The notes below the pieces were generated by a model. That model was not told the origin of the DNA, searched no databases, and saw only the letters and a list, made by a program, of their open reading frames with translations. A stretch of DNA of 64,000 nucleotides from Podospora bellae-mahoneyi (taxonomy: Eukaryota; Ascomycota; Sordariomycetes; Sordariales; Podosporaceae). The stretch covers positions 937,501 through 1,001,500 of the forward strand of contig NC_085882.1 in the NCBI RefSeq assembly GCF_035222275.1, given 5' to 3'. Positions 44,641 through 54,270 of the stretch are shown here, one piece after another. Every line of letters begins with the position of its first letter. Position 1 is the first letter of the stretch. A program made the position numbers and the translations under genes.

Positions 44641-45414
44641 GACGCGTCCTCCTTACACCTAACATCAATTTTTTCCACAACCCAACATGCCTCCTACTTC
44701 AAAGGAAGCCAGGATACTCTTAGCCCTTAAGGCTCTCCAAAAGGACAAAAAATTAAGCCTCCGAGCTGCAGCTAAGCTCTATAGCGTACCAGCTATAACT
44801 CTCTCTAACCGACGCGCCGGCCGGCCTGCACGACGAGATATAAGACCCAATTCGAAGAAGCTTATTTAATCCGAAGAGGATACTATTATTTAATACATTA
44901 TTAAGCTATATACGCGAGCTTTTTTACTAGAATTACGTGGTGTAGAAGATATAGCTAATTAACTGCTACGCCTACGCGACGTGCCCCCTGTTAGTAAACT
45001 CTAAATATTGTAAATTAATATATTAAAGGTACGATAATTATAATATATTAAGTAGCCCTCTTATGAATAGAGGTTTCTTCGCTCCGTAAAGCGAATAAGG
45101 CACTAAGTAAGCGCCGGAGAGCTAAAAAAAAAAAAACACATGTACGGCTCGGAGGATCACTTACTGTGCAAGATCCACAGGATCTACTGGACCAGAAGGC
45201 CGTGGGTGGGGAGGCAGTGGAAGAAATATAGCTGGATGGCGGTAGTGCAGGGGGGACTCGTACGACGGTTTGGTGCTGTGGTGTGTGCGGCAAGCCTGGC
45301 CATAACGCGCGCACTTGCTAGGAGGCTAGGAAATTATTTGATTCAGCCGTTTCTAATATAATTGTAGTTGCTTCCTAATATTGTTGCGGTATAATTGAGG
45401 ATAGTTGTTGTAGG

Positions 45415-45467
45415 GTGGTGGAGACTGTACGACTCGCTTATATGTACGACTCGCTTATAATATACGT
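45415..45467 (-). repeat. Right terminal inverted repeat with a 17-bp tandem duplication (53 bp)
   Basis: On the plus strand, TGTACGACTCGCTTATA occurs twice in tandem (45426-45442 and 45443-45459) before the end ATATACGT. The left repeat has only one copy, so the right end is exactly 17 bp longer. This looks like a replication slip. Confidence 0.85.
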
Positions 45468-45948
45468 TACCTCAAATGGTTTAACAATCTTTAGGAAACG
45501 CCGTCTGCCGCAGTCAAAATCAGCATCTGCGAGAGATATTGCCGCACCAGAGGTGGTGTTTTACCCGGGGAGAATGCCTGCAAGAGATATGACGCGTTGA
45601 ATTCGGCGACGGCTGAGGAGGCGGGGATATGGGAGAAAGATCCGGAGGAGTATGTGGCGTATTGTTGGGAATGCAGCTGTGTGGAGGGGGCGCGGCCGCG
45701 ATCGGTGAGGTGTTCTGGGTCGGTGGAGAGGTATAATTGTCTGAGGCAGGCGGAAATTTGTCGGTATGGGCGGGCGTTCAATGGGGAGGAGGATTTGTCT
45801 GGACGTGGTTGTAGTGAGGAGGAGGAGATTGATGATGGGTTAGACTCGGAGGGGAGTGGTGAGGTCGGTCAGGATGTTGATTCAGGGGGTGTAAAATGGG
45901 GAGCTGGGACTTTGGGGGTTGTCGTTGGTGGTGGTGATGGCGGTGTGA

Positions 45949-46605
45949 AATGTAGGTTTTGGCTCAGCGAAGAAGTCATCATGTACGTCGTCCATTGATC
46001 TTCAGAAGAGATTGACATTCTCCTTGCCAAGCTTCTGCAACACGGCACGGAGATACGACGGCACCAGCTACCGCCGTGCCGGGACCGGATGATTCCCCCC
46101 CTAAAGCGCCGTGGATCTCCGTGGATCGCCGTGGCGTGAATAATGCTTGTCGTCGCTCGGTACGTTACGGCATCTGGAAAGCGAGTGCATCCGACAGTGC
46201 TCCATTTGAACTGTCCTTCGCCATTCCAGTCTTAGCTTTGACTCGGAACCGTCACCGCTGCACATCCCGGACTCTTGTGCGACCATTCCTTCGCACTGGC
46301 GTATCAGAGCTCGGCGTATTCAGAACGACGGAAGGGCAGAATTAAGGCAGACACCATAGCGTTCAGTTTATCGTGATTGGCAAGCACGACACATGTCGGC
46401 GTAACCATGGCGCCGACAACACCCACGGAGCTGTGGTCTGCAACTTGTGATTCCGCAGGAGTAAGACTGCTGGCGTACGATTCGGGACAAATAAATACGT
46501 TCATTGTGTACCCATTGTATCTCGAGCACTTCATACCTTCAAACACGATATCGCGATATTCCACCCACTCCAAGACACACTAAGGTATCCTCGACAACCG
46601 TGAAA
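45949..46605. promoter_or_regulatory. Upstream region of the NmrA-like gene
   Basis: About 650 bp between the third cysteine-rich copy and ATG 46606. No coding frame is supported. The short near-repeat GGATCTCCGTGGATCGCCGTGG occurs near 46112. A CACTCCAAGACACAC leader precedes the start. Confidence 0.35.
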
Positions 46606-47826
46606 ATGGTCAAGATTGCCGTTGCCGCTCCGGGCCGTAAGTCACAGGCCACCACACCTCGCAGCTTGCAAAGCTAACCACATTCGATATTGCAGAGGTG
46701 GCTCGTGAGATCATCGAAGTTCTTGTCGCTACTGGGAAGCATGAAGTGATCACGCTTGCTCGCCGGGTAAGTCAACCCAACAGTAGCAGAGGCAATCTCT
46801 GGCCCAATATCTGACTCTAGATAGGAACTTGCCCCAGAGGAAGTTGTCGAGGGCACAACCCCACTCAAGGTCGACTTTCACAACCAAGCTGAGCTGGAGA
46901 AGGTCCTTCAGGGCGTCCATACTGTTCTCTCGTTTGTGGTTGTTCAGAATGACCCCGATGGCATCGCTCAAAAGACTCTCATCGACGCCGCCATCGCAGC
47001 CGGAGTCAAGCGCTTCGCTCCGAGCGAGTGGTTTATGTAGGTCCATCTTCATAGGCCTCAACCCGACAACATGACACTGACACAGCTAGTGCTCGCTACA
47101 CTCATCTCCAGTGGGCCGCCAGCAAGGTGGCCATCCGCGACTATCTCGGAGAAAAGAACAAGGACGGCAAAGTCATCGAGTACTGTCTGTTCCAGCCTGG
47201 CATATTCACTGACTACCACGCCAACGAGAACATCAACAAGCATCTCAAGACGAACGACTTCCTCCCCATTGACTTTGCAAACCACAAGTTGCTCGCTCCC
47301 GGGAGTCTCAAACCCCGCTTGACGGCCACCACAGTCCGGGATGTCGCCAACATCGTCGCAAAGGCAATTGAATACGAAGGCGAGTGGCCAAAGATTGGAG
47401 GTATCGCGGGTGAAACACTTACGCTCGCCGAGGAGCTAGCGATTGGGGAGAAGATAAGAGGTTTGTTGACCTCCCAACCTGAATCTTTTGGCGTCCTACC
47501 TACTACGTCTTGGCTCGTCGCATGGCAGTACTCTAATCCAATAACACAACACAGGCAAGAAATTCGAAGTTGAGCTGCTGGATGTTGATAGCCTCAGAAA
47601 AGGAGAATGGAACGGTTCGTGGGTCAAACCACTTGAGCACCCCGCGATTCAACACCTTGACGAGGAGACGCGGGCGGCCTTCTCCAAGGCGGCGTTTTCG
47701 GGTTTTCTGCTTGCGTTGGTGGATGACGAGTTGGTGGTATCGGATGAGTGGAACCGCATCTTCCCCGACTACAAGTTTACAGGGGTCGAGGAATTCGTCT
47801 CGAAGTTTTGGGCCGGGAAGCCGTAG
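46606..47826 (+). CDS. NmrA-like / isoflavone-reductase-type NAD(P)-binding protein, 318 aa
   Basis: Five exons close to 957 nt: 46606-46636, 46696-46766, 46825-47036, 47090-47460 and 47555-47826. Introns are 53-94 bp with GTAAGT, GTAAGT, GTAGGT and GTTTGT donors and CAG/TAG acceptors. In the third intron the acceptor is CTAG, because the nearer CAG would leave a stop. The product starts with a Rossmann beta strand and loop (VKIAVAAPGQVAREIIEVLV). Typical NmrA/isoflavone-reductase blocks follow: VHTVLSFVVVQNDPDG, AAGVKRFAPSEWF, HLQWAASKVAIRDYL and QPGIFTDYHANENIN. These atypical SDRs either reduce small aromatic substrates or act as redox-sensing regulators. The first Gly-rich motif is degenerate (APGQVA, where GxxGxxG is usual). 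Cytosolic, no signal peptide. Substrate unknown. Confidence 0.85.
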
Positions 47827-48818
47827 GTAGTGCAAGGTAGTGTTGCCGCAATTTGGTTGACCGAATGTCGGGTGGCAAGCGGCATGCATGTGCTCACACG
47901 AGCAGCAGGTGGCCGGCACGCCGGTTGGAGGATTGGGAGGGGTTAACGAAAGATGGAAGCTGGAGAGGCTTGCGAGTTCTTGGGAGTCTTGGACTGTTGG
48001 AGAAAGTTGGAGAGATATGGAAGCTGGATGGCCATGGAAGGGGCTTGGCTGTTGATAGTGCATGGCTTGCATGGCTTCTCATCTTCTGGAAATAACCGTC
48101 CTTCATGCTCCTACTGGCTCCTTCATCCCATCTCCTCGGTGAATATCGATATCTCCCCCACTGTTAGAAGCATGGAATATAAGGCGCCGAGCAATGCCGA
48201 GACCGGTGCTACGCCGCACCAACCGGAGAACCCTCTTGGCCAACTCCACCACACTTGCCCGGGAATGGAACCTCCAACGGTTCCCCCACAAATTCTTTGG
48301 ACCTTGTGCCTGGATCTGTGGAGCCCGGCTGTCGGGAAAGGAAGTTGACAAGACCAAGCCTTGTCGGCAAGATACCACCCTAGACCCGAACAGTCAAGGA
48401 TCAGCCGTCGAAACCTGCCTCTTCTGGCAGTTCACCAGAGGAGCAGATGGCTGACGTGATTAGCTAGCACGATAACCGGGCCAGGATTTCCCTTCACAAC
48501 AACTCTACCAACGACGACCTGCCCGCATGCATGGGTTGCAGTATTGGGGAGGGCGATGGACCGTGATGGACAGGAGGAGGAGCAGGAGCGGGAGGGGAAG
48601 CAACTCCAAAGGCGAGGTTGACATTGACATGGTACTCCAAGAATAGCACCCACGGTCTCCGTTGATCGACAATTATAAATACCGACGGGCCCTCACCCTC
48701 GCCGTCAAGACAAAGACAGAGGTCAGTCAGACTCGGGACATCCTCTCCTCTGATCTCCTTCTTCCACCACCACTTCTTCATCCATCCACCCTCAAGCCAA
48801 CCACGTCCAACCGCCAAC
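47827..48818. other. Intergenic, with pyrimidine-rich leader of the next gene
   Basis: About 990 bp without a supported gene. The last 100 bp (TCCTCTCCTCTGATCTCC, then CCACCACCACTTCTTCATCC) are the C/T-rich promoter and leader typical of strongly expressed mould genes and fit the codon bias of the gene at 48819. A TATAAATA sequence is at about 48674. Confidence 0.4.
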
Positions 48819-50289
48819 ATGAAGGTTACTTCCGTTGTCGCCGCTGCCGCTTTCGGCGCGACGACTGTCTCTGCCGGCCTCTCCGCCGAGGCCGCCAGCA
48901 AGCATGAGGAAGTCATGGCTCTGAAGACCAAGCAGTGGGATGCCGCTCGCGCCTCCGGTCTCTTCGGTGGTTCCAAGCTCTACAAGGCCCTCTTCAGCAC
49001 CGTTCCTTGCAGAAACGGCAAGGCCGGCGAGTACTCCTGCAACAACGTCAACCTCCAGGCTTTCCTCTCCCACGAGGATCTCGGCTCCGCCTCCAAGGCC
49101 GGTAACGATGTCTGGGGCTGGACCGACAAGAAGTCCAAGCGCGAGTTCGGTATCGTTGGTCAGACCGACGGTGTCGCCTTCGTTGAGATCACCGGCCTCG
49201 GTCGTCTCGAGTACATCGGCCGCCTCGACACCCAGACCGATATCGTCTCGTGGAGAGATATCAAGGTCATTGGCGACTATGCCTACATTGGCGCCGAGGC
49301 CAACAACCACGGTATCCAGATCTTCGACCTCCGCAAGCTCCTCGACGTCAAGCCCTGGTGGAACCCCTTCTTCTTCAAGCCCAAGGTCTTCAGCAAGGAG
49401 ACCGACATCACCCTCTTCGATGGCGTCGGTGCCACCCACAACATCGTTGCCCACGAGGAGACCAACATGATCTACGCCGTCGGTGGCCGCTCCGGCGCCA
49501 ACGCCCGCAACACCCCCTGCGCCGGTGGCATGTTCATGGTTGACGTTTCCAACCCCCTCAAGCCAGTGTCCCCTGGCTGCATTCCCCAGGACGGTTACGT
49601 TCACGATGCCCAGTGCGTCATCTACAAGGGCCCCAGCGCCGCCTACAAGGGTCGTGAGATCTGCTTCAACTTCAACGAGGACACCCTCACCGTCATGGAC
49701 GTCACCAACAAGTCGGCCCCCGCCGTCGTCTCCCGCACTCCCTATGAGGGCAATGCCTACTCTCACCAGGGCTGGCTCATTGATGAGAACCAGTCCTTCC
49801 TCCTCCTCGACGACGAGCTCGATGAGCAAAACAAGGTCGGGCCTGCTGCCAACGGCCACACCACCACCTACATCTTCAACGTTGCCAACCTCGAGGCCCC
49901 CGTCAACACTGGTTACTACCAGTCCCCTGCCAAGTCCATCGACCACAACCAATACGTGAGTTTTTCTCTTGTGAGATTTGAAGTGTTCAGATCGCTAACA
50001 TGCTGCTCAATAGGTCATCGATGGTCTCACCTACCAGGCCAACTACGGCTCCGGCCTCCGCGTCGTCGATGTCTCCTCCGTCAAGGTCGACCCCACCGGC
50101 GCCAAGTTCAAGGAGACGGGCTTCTTCGACTGCCACCCGGAGGACGATGATGTCAACGGTGTCACCGAGTTCCTCGGCACCTGGTCCGTCTACCCCTACT
50201 TCAAGTCCGGCTACATCCTCCTCAACTCCATTGAGCGCGGTATCTTCTCGCTCAAGTACACCGGCAAGAAGGCCGCGTACAAGCTCTAA
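48819..50289 (+). CDS. Secreted LVIVD-repeat / choice-of-anchor-B type protein, 470 aa
   Basis: Exon 1 is 48819-49955 and exon 2 is 50014-50289. The 58-bp intron has GTGAGT, GCTAAC and TAG in phase 0. The protein begins with a signal peptide (MKVTSVVAAAAFGATTVSAG). Repeated beta-propeller-like blades follow, e.g. GVAFVEITGLGRLEYIGRLD, NHGIQIFDLRKLLDV, MFMVDVSNPLKPVSPGCIPQ, DTLTVMDVTNKSAPAVVSRT and GLRVVDVSSVKVD. These fit the LVIVD/choice-of-anchor-B group. Cysteines (PCRNGKAGEYSC, GCIPQ, QCVIY, ICFNF) are spaced for disulphides. Codon use is extremely C-ending, more than in any other gene here, which suggests high expression. The role of the family in fungi is not known to me; secretion is well supported. 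Confidence 0.88.
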
Positions 50290-50996
50290 GTCTGTTGCGA
50301 TGGGGTTTTTGGGTAGACAGGTTGTATATATAGCTAGCAGTCACTATTGATAATGCTTATTAGTCTCATGTCATGTTTCATTGTGGCTTGAGCTTTTGAT
50401 TGGTGGCGCTGTTGTAGAGCTACAGTTTCTACACCGCAACTCTATGCTGACTGGATGCCCTGGTCATCTGAACTGGCGTATTGCATGTCCTGCCTCTTTG
50501 GGTTCACCGGAAATAAGCCCTGCCCGCCCAACACGACACTGTACAGCCCGTCACCTCGGATTTATCCAGGTTCCTTCATCGTACCAGCCAGCCAATGGTC
50601 TGGCGCCACTGAAGTGAACAATTCAGCGTTACACTACACTGCCTGACAGCGGGTCGATCATGGTACAGCCGGAGTCTGGTTGATCGAGCTCAGAACGAAT
50701 CACAACTTGTTGTCAGCGTCCAAATAGGACCGTGATATTTGTAGGATTAGTCCGCACCGATGAATACGATGTTTAGGAATACGATGCAGTAAGACCCGAC
50801 CGCAACGAGATATGACGTTGTTGCGATGATATGCTCGATCAAAGGATGGGATTGGTGTGTATAAATTGACACTTGAGTCTAACCCTTGACCTGCTTTCAT
50901 GCCATCATCCTCTCACACTCACCATCCACGTTAGCATACTCTCACAGATCCCTTTGCTTTACTACCCCTTCAAGTTTCAACAAAAATATCACAACC
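50290..50996. promoter_or_regulatory. Intergenic region before the small secreted protein
   Basis: About 700 bp. A TGTATAAATTG TATA-like box at about 50856 lies 140 bp before ATG 50997. No gene is supported. Confidence 0.4.
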
Positions 50997-51599
50997 ATGA
51001 GGTCGATTTTCTCCCTCGCTGCCGCTGCCGCCCTCGTCGGCCTGTCCAACAGCACGCCAGTCCCTGACGCACCAGCCGCCGCTCACGGCCCCTACCACAT
51101 CTCAGGCTTCTTCGCCTCAAAGCCGCATTTGAGCAGTGGCTGCCGGTGTGTAACCCAACAACTACACCCCCTTTCCATCACCCCTTTTCTGACCCCCTCT
51201 CCCTCTCCACTCTCCCTCCCCACTCATACTGACCCGTCCCTTCCCAGCTTCGAATTCAACCTCACATCTCCCACCCTCCCCTCCACCCCCCCAGTCTACT
51301 GTTGGGCCTCAGTCGAGCTAGGCTTCTCAGGCGCAACCTGGCTGGGGTATGTGTATCAAGGACTAGGTCACTGCGATAACGAGAGGGTCGACTGGACGTT
51401 CAACCATCCCAGAGGGGCAGAGACGGATAGAAACGACGCGGTGTTTAATGTCACGGTTGACGGGGTGTTGGGGACGTATAGGGTGCCGAAGGAGGATATC
51501 TATGTGAATTTGAACGACGAGGGGAATCCGTTTGATAATGATGTCAGTTATAGCGGGCCGAGGGAGTTTGAGATTGTGGATTTCCCTGGGGGGAACTAG
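50997..51599 (+). CDS. Small secreted protein, 166 aa
   Basis: Exon 1 is 50997-51145 and exon 2 is 51248-51599. The intron has a GTGTGT donor and a CCCTTCCCAG acceptor. It is 102 bp, divisible by three and free of stops, so an unspliced transcript would also be translated with 34 extra Pro/Ser/Thr-rich residues. I favour splicing because that insert looks like intron sequence and the splice signals are good. The signal peptide is MRSIFSLAAAAALVGLSNST. The mature part is FFASKPHLSSGCR joined to FEFNLTSPTLPST, then PVYCWASVELGFSGATWLGY and GLGHCDNERVDWTFNHPRGA, ending EFEIVDFPGGN. It has few cysteines (GCR, VYCW, GHCD) and resembles small mould secreted proteins of effector-like size. No named domain is recognised. 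Confidence 0.75.
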   Translation: MRSIFSLAAAAALVGLSNSTPVPDAPAAAHGPYHISGFFASKPHLSSGCRCVTQQLHPLSITPFLTPSPSPLSLPTHTDPSLPSFEFNLTSPTLPSTPPVYCWASVELGFSGATWLGYVYQGLGHCDNERVDWTFNHPRGAETDRNDAVFNVTVDGVLGTYRVPKEDIYVNLNDEGNPFDNDVSYSGPREFEIVDFPGGN

Positions 51600-52935
51600 A
51601 TGGAGGGAGGGGTTGAAGGGGAAGGGGAGAGAGGGGGGGTTCAGGCGAGATTTTTTAGATTGAATGTTGGAGTTTAGAGAGCTGAACTCCTACCGGAGTG
51701 TTGGAACGATGGTTTTTTGTAACAACTTGAAGTTGACATTGACCCCCTTTTCTCATATCACCCTTTTTCCACATTGCCCCTCAACCCCCTCTCCCCCCCG
51801 CCTTGGTCTCTTCTTATCTCAACCCCCGTCTGATACCCTCTTCCATCTAAGCCTTTCCTTTCACCACCCTTCCCACCTCTCCTTCTTCCACCACCCCTCC
51901 CCATCACCTTTCACCTACCTCCTACACCCCTTCCACCCCACAACATCAGAACCACCATTAGCAGCGGGCCACGCGCGCAAAGGCCAGAGAGCAGCCGTCA
52001 AATGGAATTCCCACAGGCCAGAGTGGTGTGCGCTTCACTTTGTGTTCGCTCGCGCCCGAGTACAGGACCGCGAAAGGGGTTACACGTTGACGGGCGGGAG
52101 TTTGTGAATAGGTTGGGTGATGGTTGGCAGGTGATTCGGTGGCCATCTTGGTGCGGGTATTGGTGAGATGGTTATACCAGGGAGGAAAATGGTTATTCTC
52201 GTGGAGGGCTGGGGACGGGGCGTGGCCGTGTTGGTCGATTGGATGTCGTGATGGTTGATGAAGACGGGATGGGTGGTGTACTTGGGCAACCGGAGTCTAA
52301 GCGGACAATGTCTAATGGTTTAGCCCGGTCATGGTAAGACGGGTCTAGGTCGTGTCTTGGTGGTATACAATTACTGTCTGGTTTTCTGTCAATAGAAATA
52401 ACAAGTTCAACAACGCTCGAGAGTTGGATATTGACAAGAAACTTATTTCCATGACTCCCAGTGTTGTTGATGTGTCTTCCGCATTGTCAAGTTTAAAATG
52501 TGAGCAAAATAATTTCGTTCCATGCCCAAAGTGTCATTTTTGAGGAGACAAAGCATCTACATCAAACCCTACCATGTGCCAATCACGAAGGATGCCTTGA
52601 TGTAAAACTAGTGGGCGTCAGAATAACACTCACATGTGTCTTCAAAACGTCAACCTACCTCACCGGTTAATCAAGGTGCCTTGTGGAATGGTAGATAGGC
52701 TTCTAAACATTGGAAAGAGTCGCCTAGATATTTTTGACAGGCCTCTTATTATATCTGGTAGACCTCTTATTATCTTCAATATACCATATAATATACTTGA
52801 TAGGCCTCATTTAACCCATGCTAAGGCCTCATCTAATACCTTGAAGGCCTCAAAAACACACAGCACGCCCTTCCATAACCTCAACACCCCCATGAACATC
52901 CCTTCAACACCCCTTCAATACCCCTCCCCTTAGAA
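51600..52935. other. Intergenic region, low-complexity and AT-rich repeats
   Basis: Plus-strand C-rich, G-poor tract at about 51750-51960 (CCCCTCAACCCCCTCTCC and similar), then mixed sequence, then an AT-rich degenerate repeat at about 52680-52860 listed separately. No gene is supported. Frames here read as low-complexity Pro/His/Ser. Confidence 0.4.
52680..52860. repeat. Degenerate AT-rich array with recurring GGCCTC cores
   Basis: A loose unit of the form GATAGGCCTCTTATTATATC recurs with changes (at about 52690, 52738, 52760, 52799, 52824 and 52845). The spacing is irregular (about 20-45 bp). The segment is much richer in A+T than its flanks. It may be an old tandem array eroded by CpA-type mutation. 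No terminal repeats were found. Confidence 0.45.
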
Positions 52936-54270
52936 TCACCCATCCAAAACCCCCTGACAAGCCCTCAAACTCCCCACAACCGTCAAACTCAACAACGGGC
53001 TAATAATATACGAAATCGTCAATAACCTCGCAATCGCCCCCTCCTCCTCCCCCCCCACCCCCTCCGTAACCTGCACCAAACTAATCAACTTCTGTGCCGA
53101 CGGCCCCGCAGGCATAAGCATCATGGTAAACCACAAAATAGGATCACTCCCCACCCAATCCGTCTTCCTCGCCAGCAGCCAAATCGTCCCGATGCTCATC
53201 GCCGGCCAGATGACAAACCGCACCAGCAGAATAAACGACACCGTACCCCAGGGGACAATCTTTCTCAGCTTCCCATCTTCCCTCCCTTGTTTCCTGCTCT
53301 TGCGGAACTCCTTGATCGAGTTGAACAGCGAAAGCCCAGTGACAAGGACAGGCAGGGGCGCAAACAACTGGCTGATCGTCTTGAGGGAAGCGGTCAACCA
53401 AGCGGTGAAGATACCGCCTTCTTGAGTCGGGGCAAAAAAGGCCTTGTGAAGAGGGGGAGCCAGGCCAATCACAGCGCCAATCACCGCCCCAATGAGGGGG
53501 GCGTTGAAAAAGGACAGGACAAGCGACACCCACCACTGGGCACGAGGGGAGAGACCATCCCACTGCTCCTGCGACACAAAAAACGGGTGCTCGTCCGTGT
53601 AGTTCTCCTGCTGCCGGTTGTCGCGCCCACTCGACGAGCTGTTCCGGTTCCCGAGGAGACGAGTCTGCTCGTCCGCACTTGCTTCTTCATCATCCTGATT
53701 CCAGCTTCCGCTCTCGTCCTCGCCATCCTTGTCCTCACCATCCCACGAGTCCGTGTCCTCGAGCAAACGAGGGCCAACCGCAAAAGTAATGCAGTTGGAG
53801 ATTGTTGAAAACACCAAAAAGTACGACTTGGCGCGCTCGACTGCTTCCTTGCTGGATTCATCTCCCATGACCAGCGTGTCCAAAATTCCCGTCTCTTGTA
53901 GTGCCCCAATGAGGAGGAGCGGGTAACTCGTGGTGTTGTTGATGAGGATGGCGACGGAGGCCCAGTTGGGCATTCCGAAACCGAATTGGGCGAGCATGCC
54001 GATGCCAAAGGAGACAATGTGGCAGACTACACCCCAGATGACGATGGGGACATAGTTGCTGACGGAGTCGAGGTCGAGTTGAGAGCCGACTTTGGTGATG
54101 AGAAGCGCAGGCAAAAAAAGTTGGACGCAGATCTTGGAGATCTTCTTGCTGCTTTTGCGGTCGAGAAGTCCCAGCCAGCCCGCGACGCCGCCATACGTCA
54201 TGACGAGGAGGACTGAGAGGGAGGCCTGGATGGCGCCGAGAAAAGATTCGAAGAGGCCGGTAGACCCCAT
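52936..54270 (-). CDS. Auxin-efflux-carrier (AEC/PIN-like) family transporter, 444 aa
   Basis: The frame runs from ATG 54270 (MGSTGLFESFLGAIQASLSV) to TAG 52936, single exon. There are two blocks of hydrophobic segments. The first five span about residues 10-170, including YGGVAGWLGLLDRKSSKKIS and CVQLFLPALLITKVGSQLDL. A polar loop of about 90 residues follows, with EDTDSWDGEDKDGEDESG and SADEQTRLLGNRN. The second block runs from about residue 265 to the end. This is the layout of the AEC family of fungal membrane proteins, where the YGGVAGW and LP..L blocks are typical. Plant members move auxin; fungal members are thought to sit in the ER or plasma membrane and their substrate is not known. 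The frame is open upstream without an ATG, so the start is the first Met. Confidence 0.88.
   Translation of the reverse strand: MGSTGLFESFLGAIQASLSVLLVMTYGGVAGWLGLLDRKSSKKISKICVQLFLPALLITKVGSQLDLDSVSNYVPIVIWGVVCHIVSFGIGMLAQFGFGMPNWASVAILINNTTSYPLLLIGALQETGILDTLVMGDESSKEAVERAKSYFLVFSTISNCITFAVGPRLLEDTDSWDGEDKDGEDESGSWNQDDEEASADEQTRLLGNRNSSSSGRDNRQQENYTDEHPFFVSQEQWDGLSPRAQWWVSLVLSFFNAPLIGAVIGAVIGLAPPLHKAFFAPTQEGGIFTAWLTASLKTISQLFAPLPVLVTGLSLFNSIKEFRKSRKQGREDGKLRKIVPWGTVSFILLVRFVIWPAMSIGTIWLLARKTDWVGSDPILWFTMMLMPAGPSAQKLISLVQVTEGVGGEEEGAIARLLTISYIISPLLSLTVVGSLRACQGVLDG

Larger units (their letters stand above)
44605..45467 (+). mobile_element. Internally deleted pogo/Fot1-type DNA transposon (863 bp), TA target site
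   Basis: The element is bounded by TA dinucleotides (44603-44604 and 45468-45469), as for Tc1/mariner/pogo. Its terminal inverted repeats share 25 identical bases (ACGTATATTATAAGCGAGTC..) followed by TCTCCACCAC. From ATG 44687 it encodes the start of a pogo/Fot1 transposase with a psq-type helix-turn-helix (LSLRAAAKLYSVPAITLSNR). After residue 60 stops and AT-rich sequence take over (about 44867-45120), a RIP-like composition. Near the right end (about 45270-45320) a CCHC zinc knuckle ending a frame is still readable (CGVCGKPGHNARTC then stop), typical of the C-terminus of these transposases. The DDE catalytic middle, over 1 kb in a full element, is absent. It cannot move by itself; a full relative might mobilise it. 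Confidence 0.85.
44409..45948 (+). pseudogene. Cysteine-rich secreted protein, copy 3, transposon in its intron
   Basis: Exon 1 (44409-44553, MYLPPITTLLAITLGAIGAC, signal peptide) ends in phase 1 before GTATTG. Exon 2 resumes at 45495 with GNAVC, at the place homologous to the introns of copies 1 and 2. The 941-bp intron contains an 863-bp pogo/Fot1 element; without it the intron would be about 76 bp. Exon 2 keeps the family pattern (ICERYCRTRGGVLPGENAC, AYCWECSCVEGARP, GSVERYNCLRQ) but changes frame at least twice: once near 45525, just before the cysteine domain, and once near 45920, so the hydrophobic tail (LSLVVVMAV) is out of frame. The copy is therefore decayed. Low-complexity Gly/Glu replaces the Ser/Thr stalk. 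The donor and acceptor around the insertion are still intact. Confidence 0.65.

Noticed and set aside
48792-49952. 386-residue open frame on the minus strand opposite the LVIVD-type gene
   Set aside because: Val/Gly/Asp-rich shadow caused by the extreme codon bias of the plus-strand gene.
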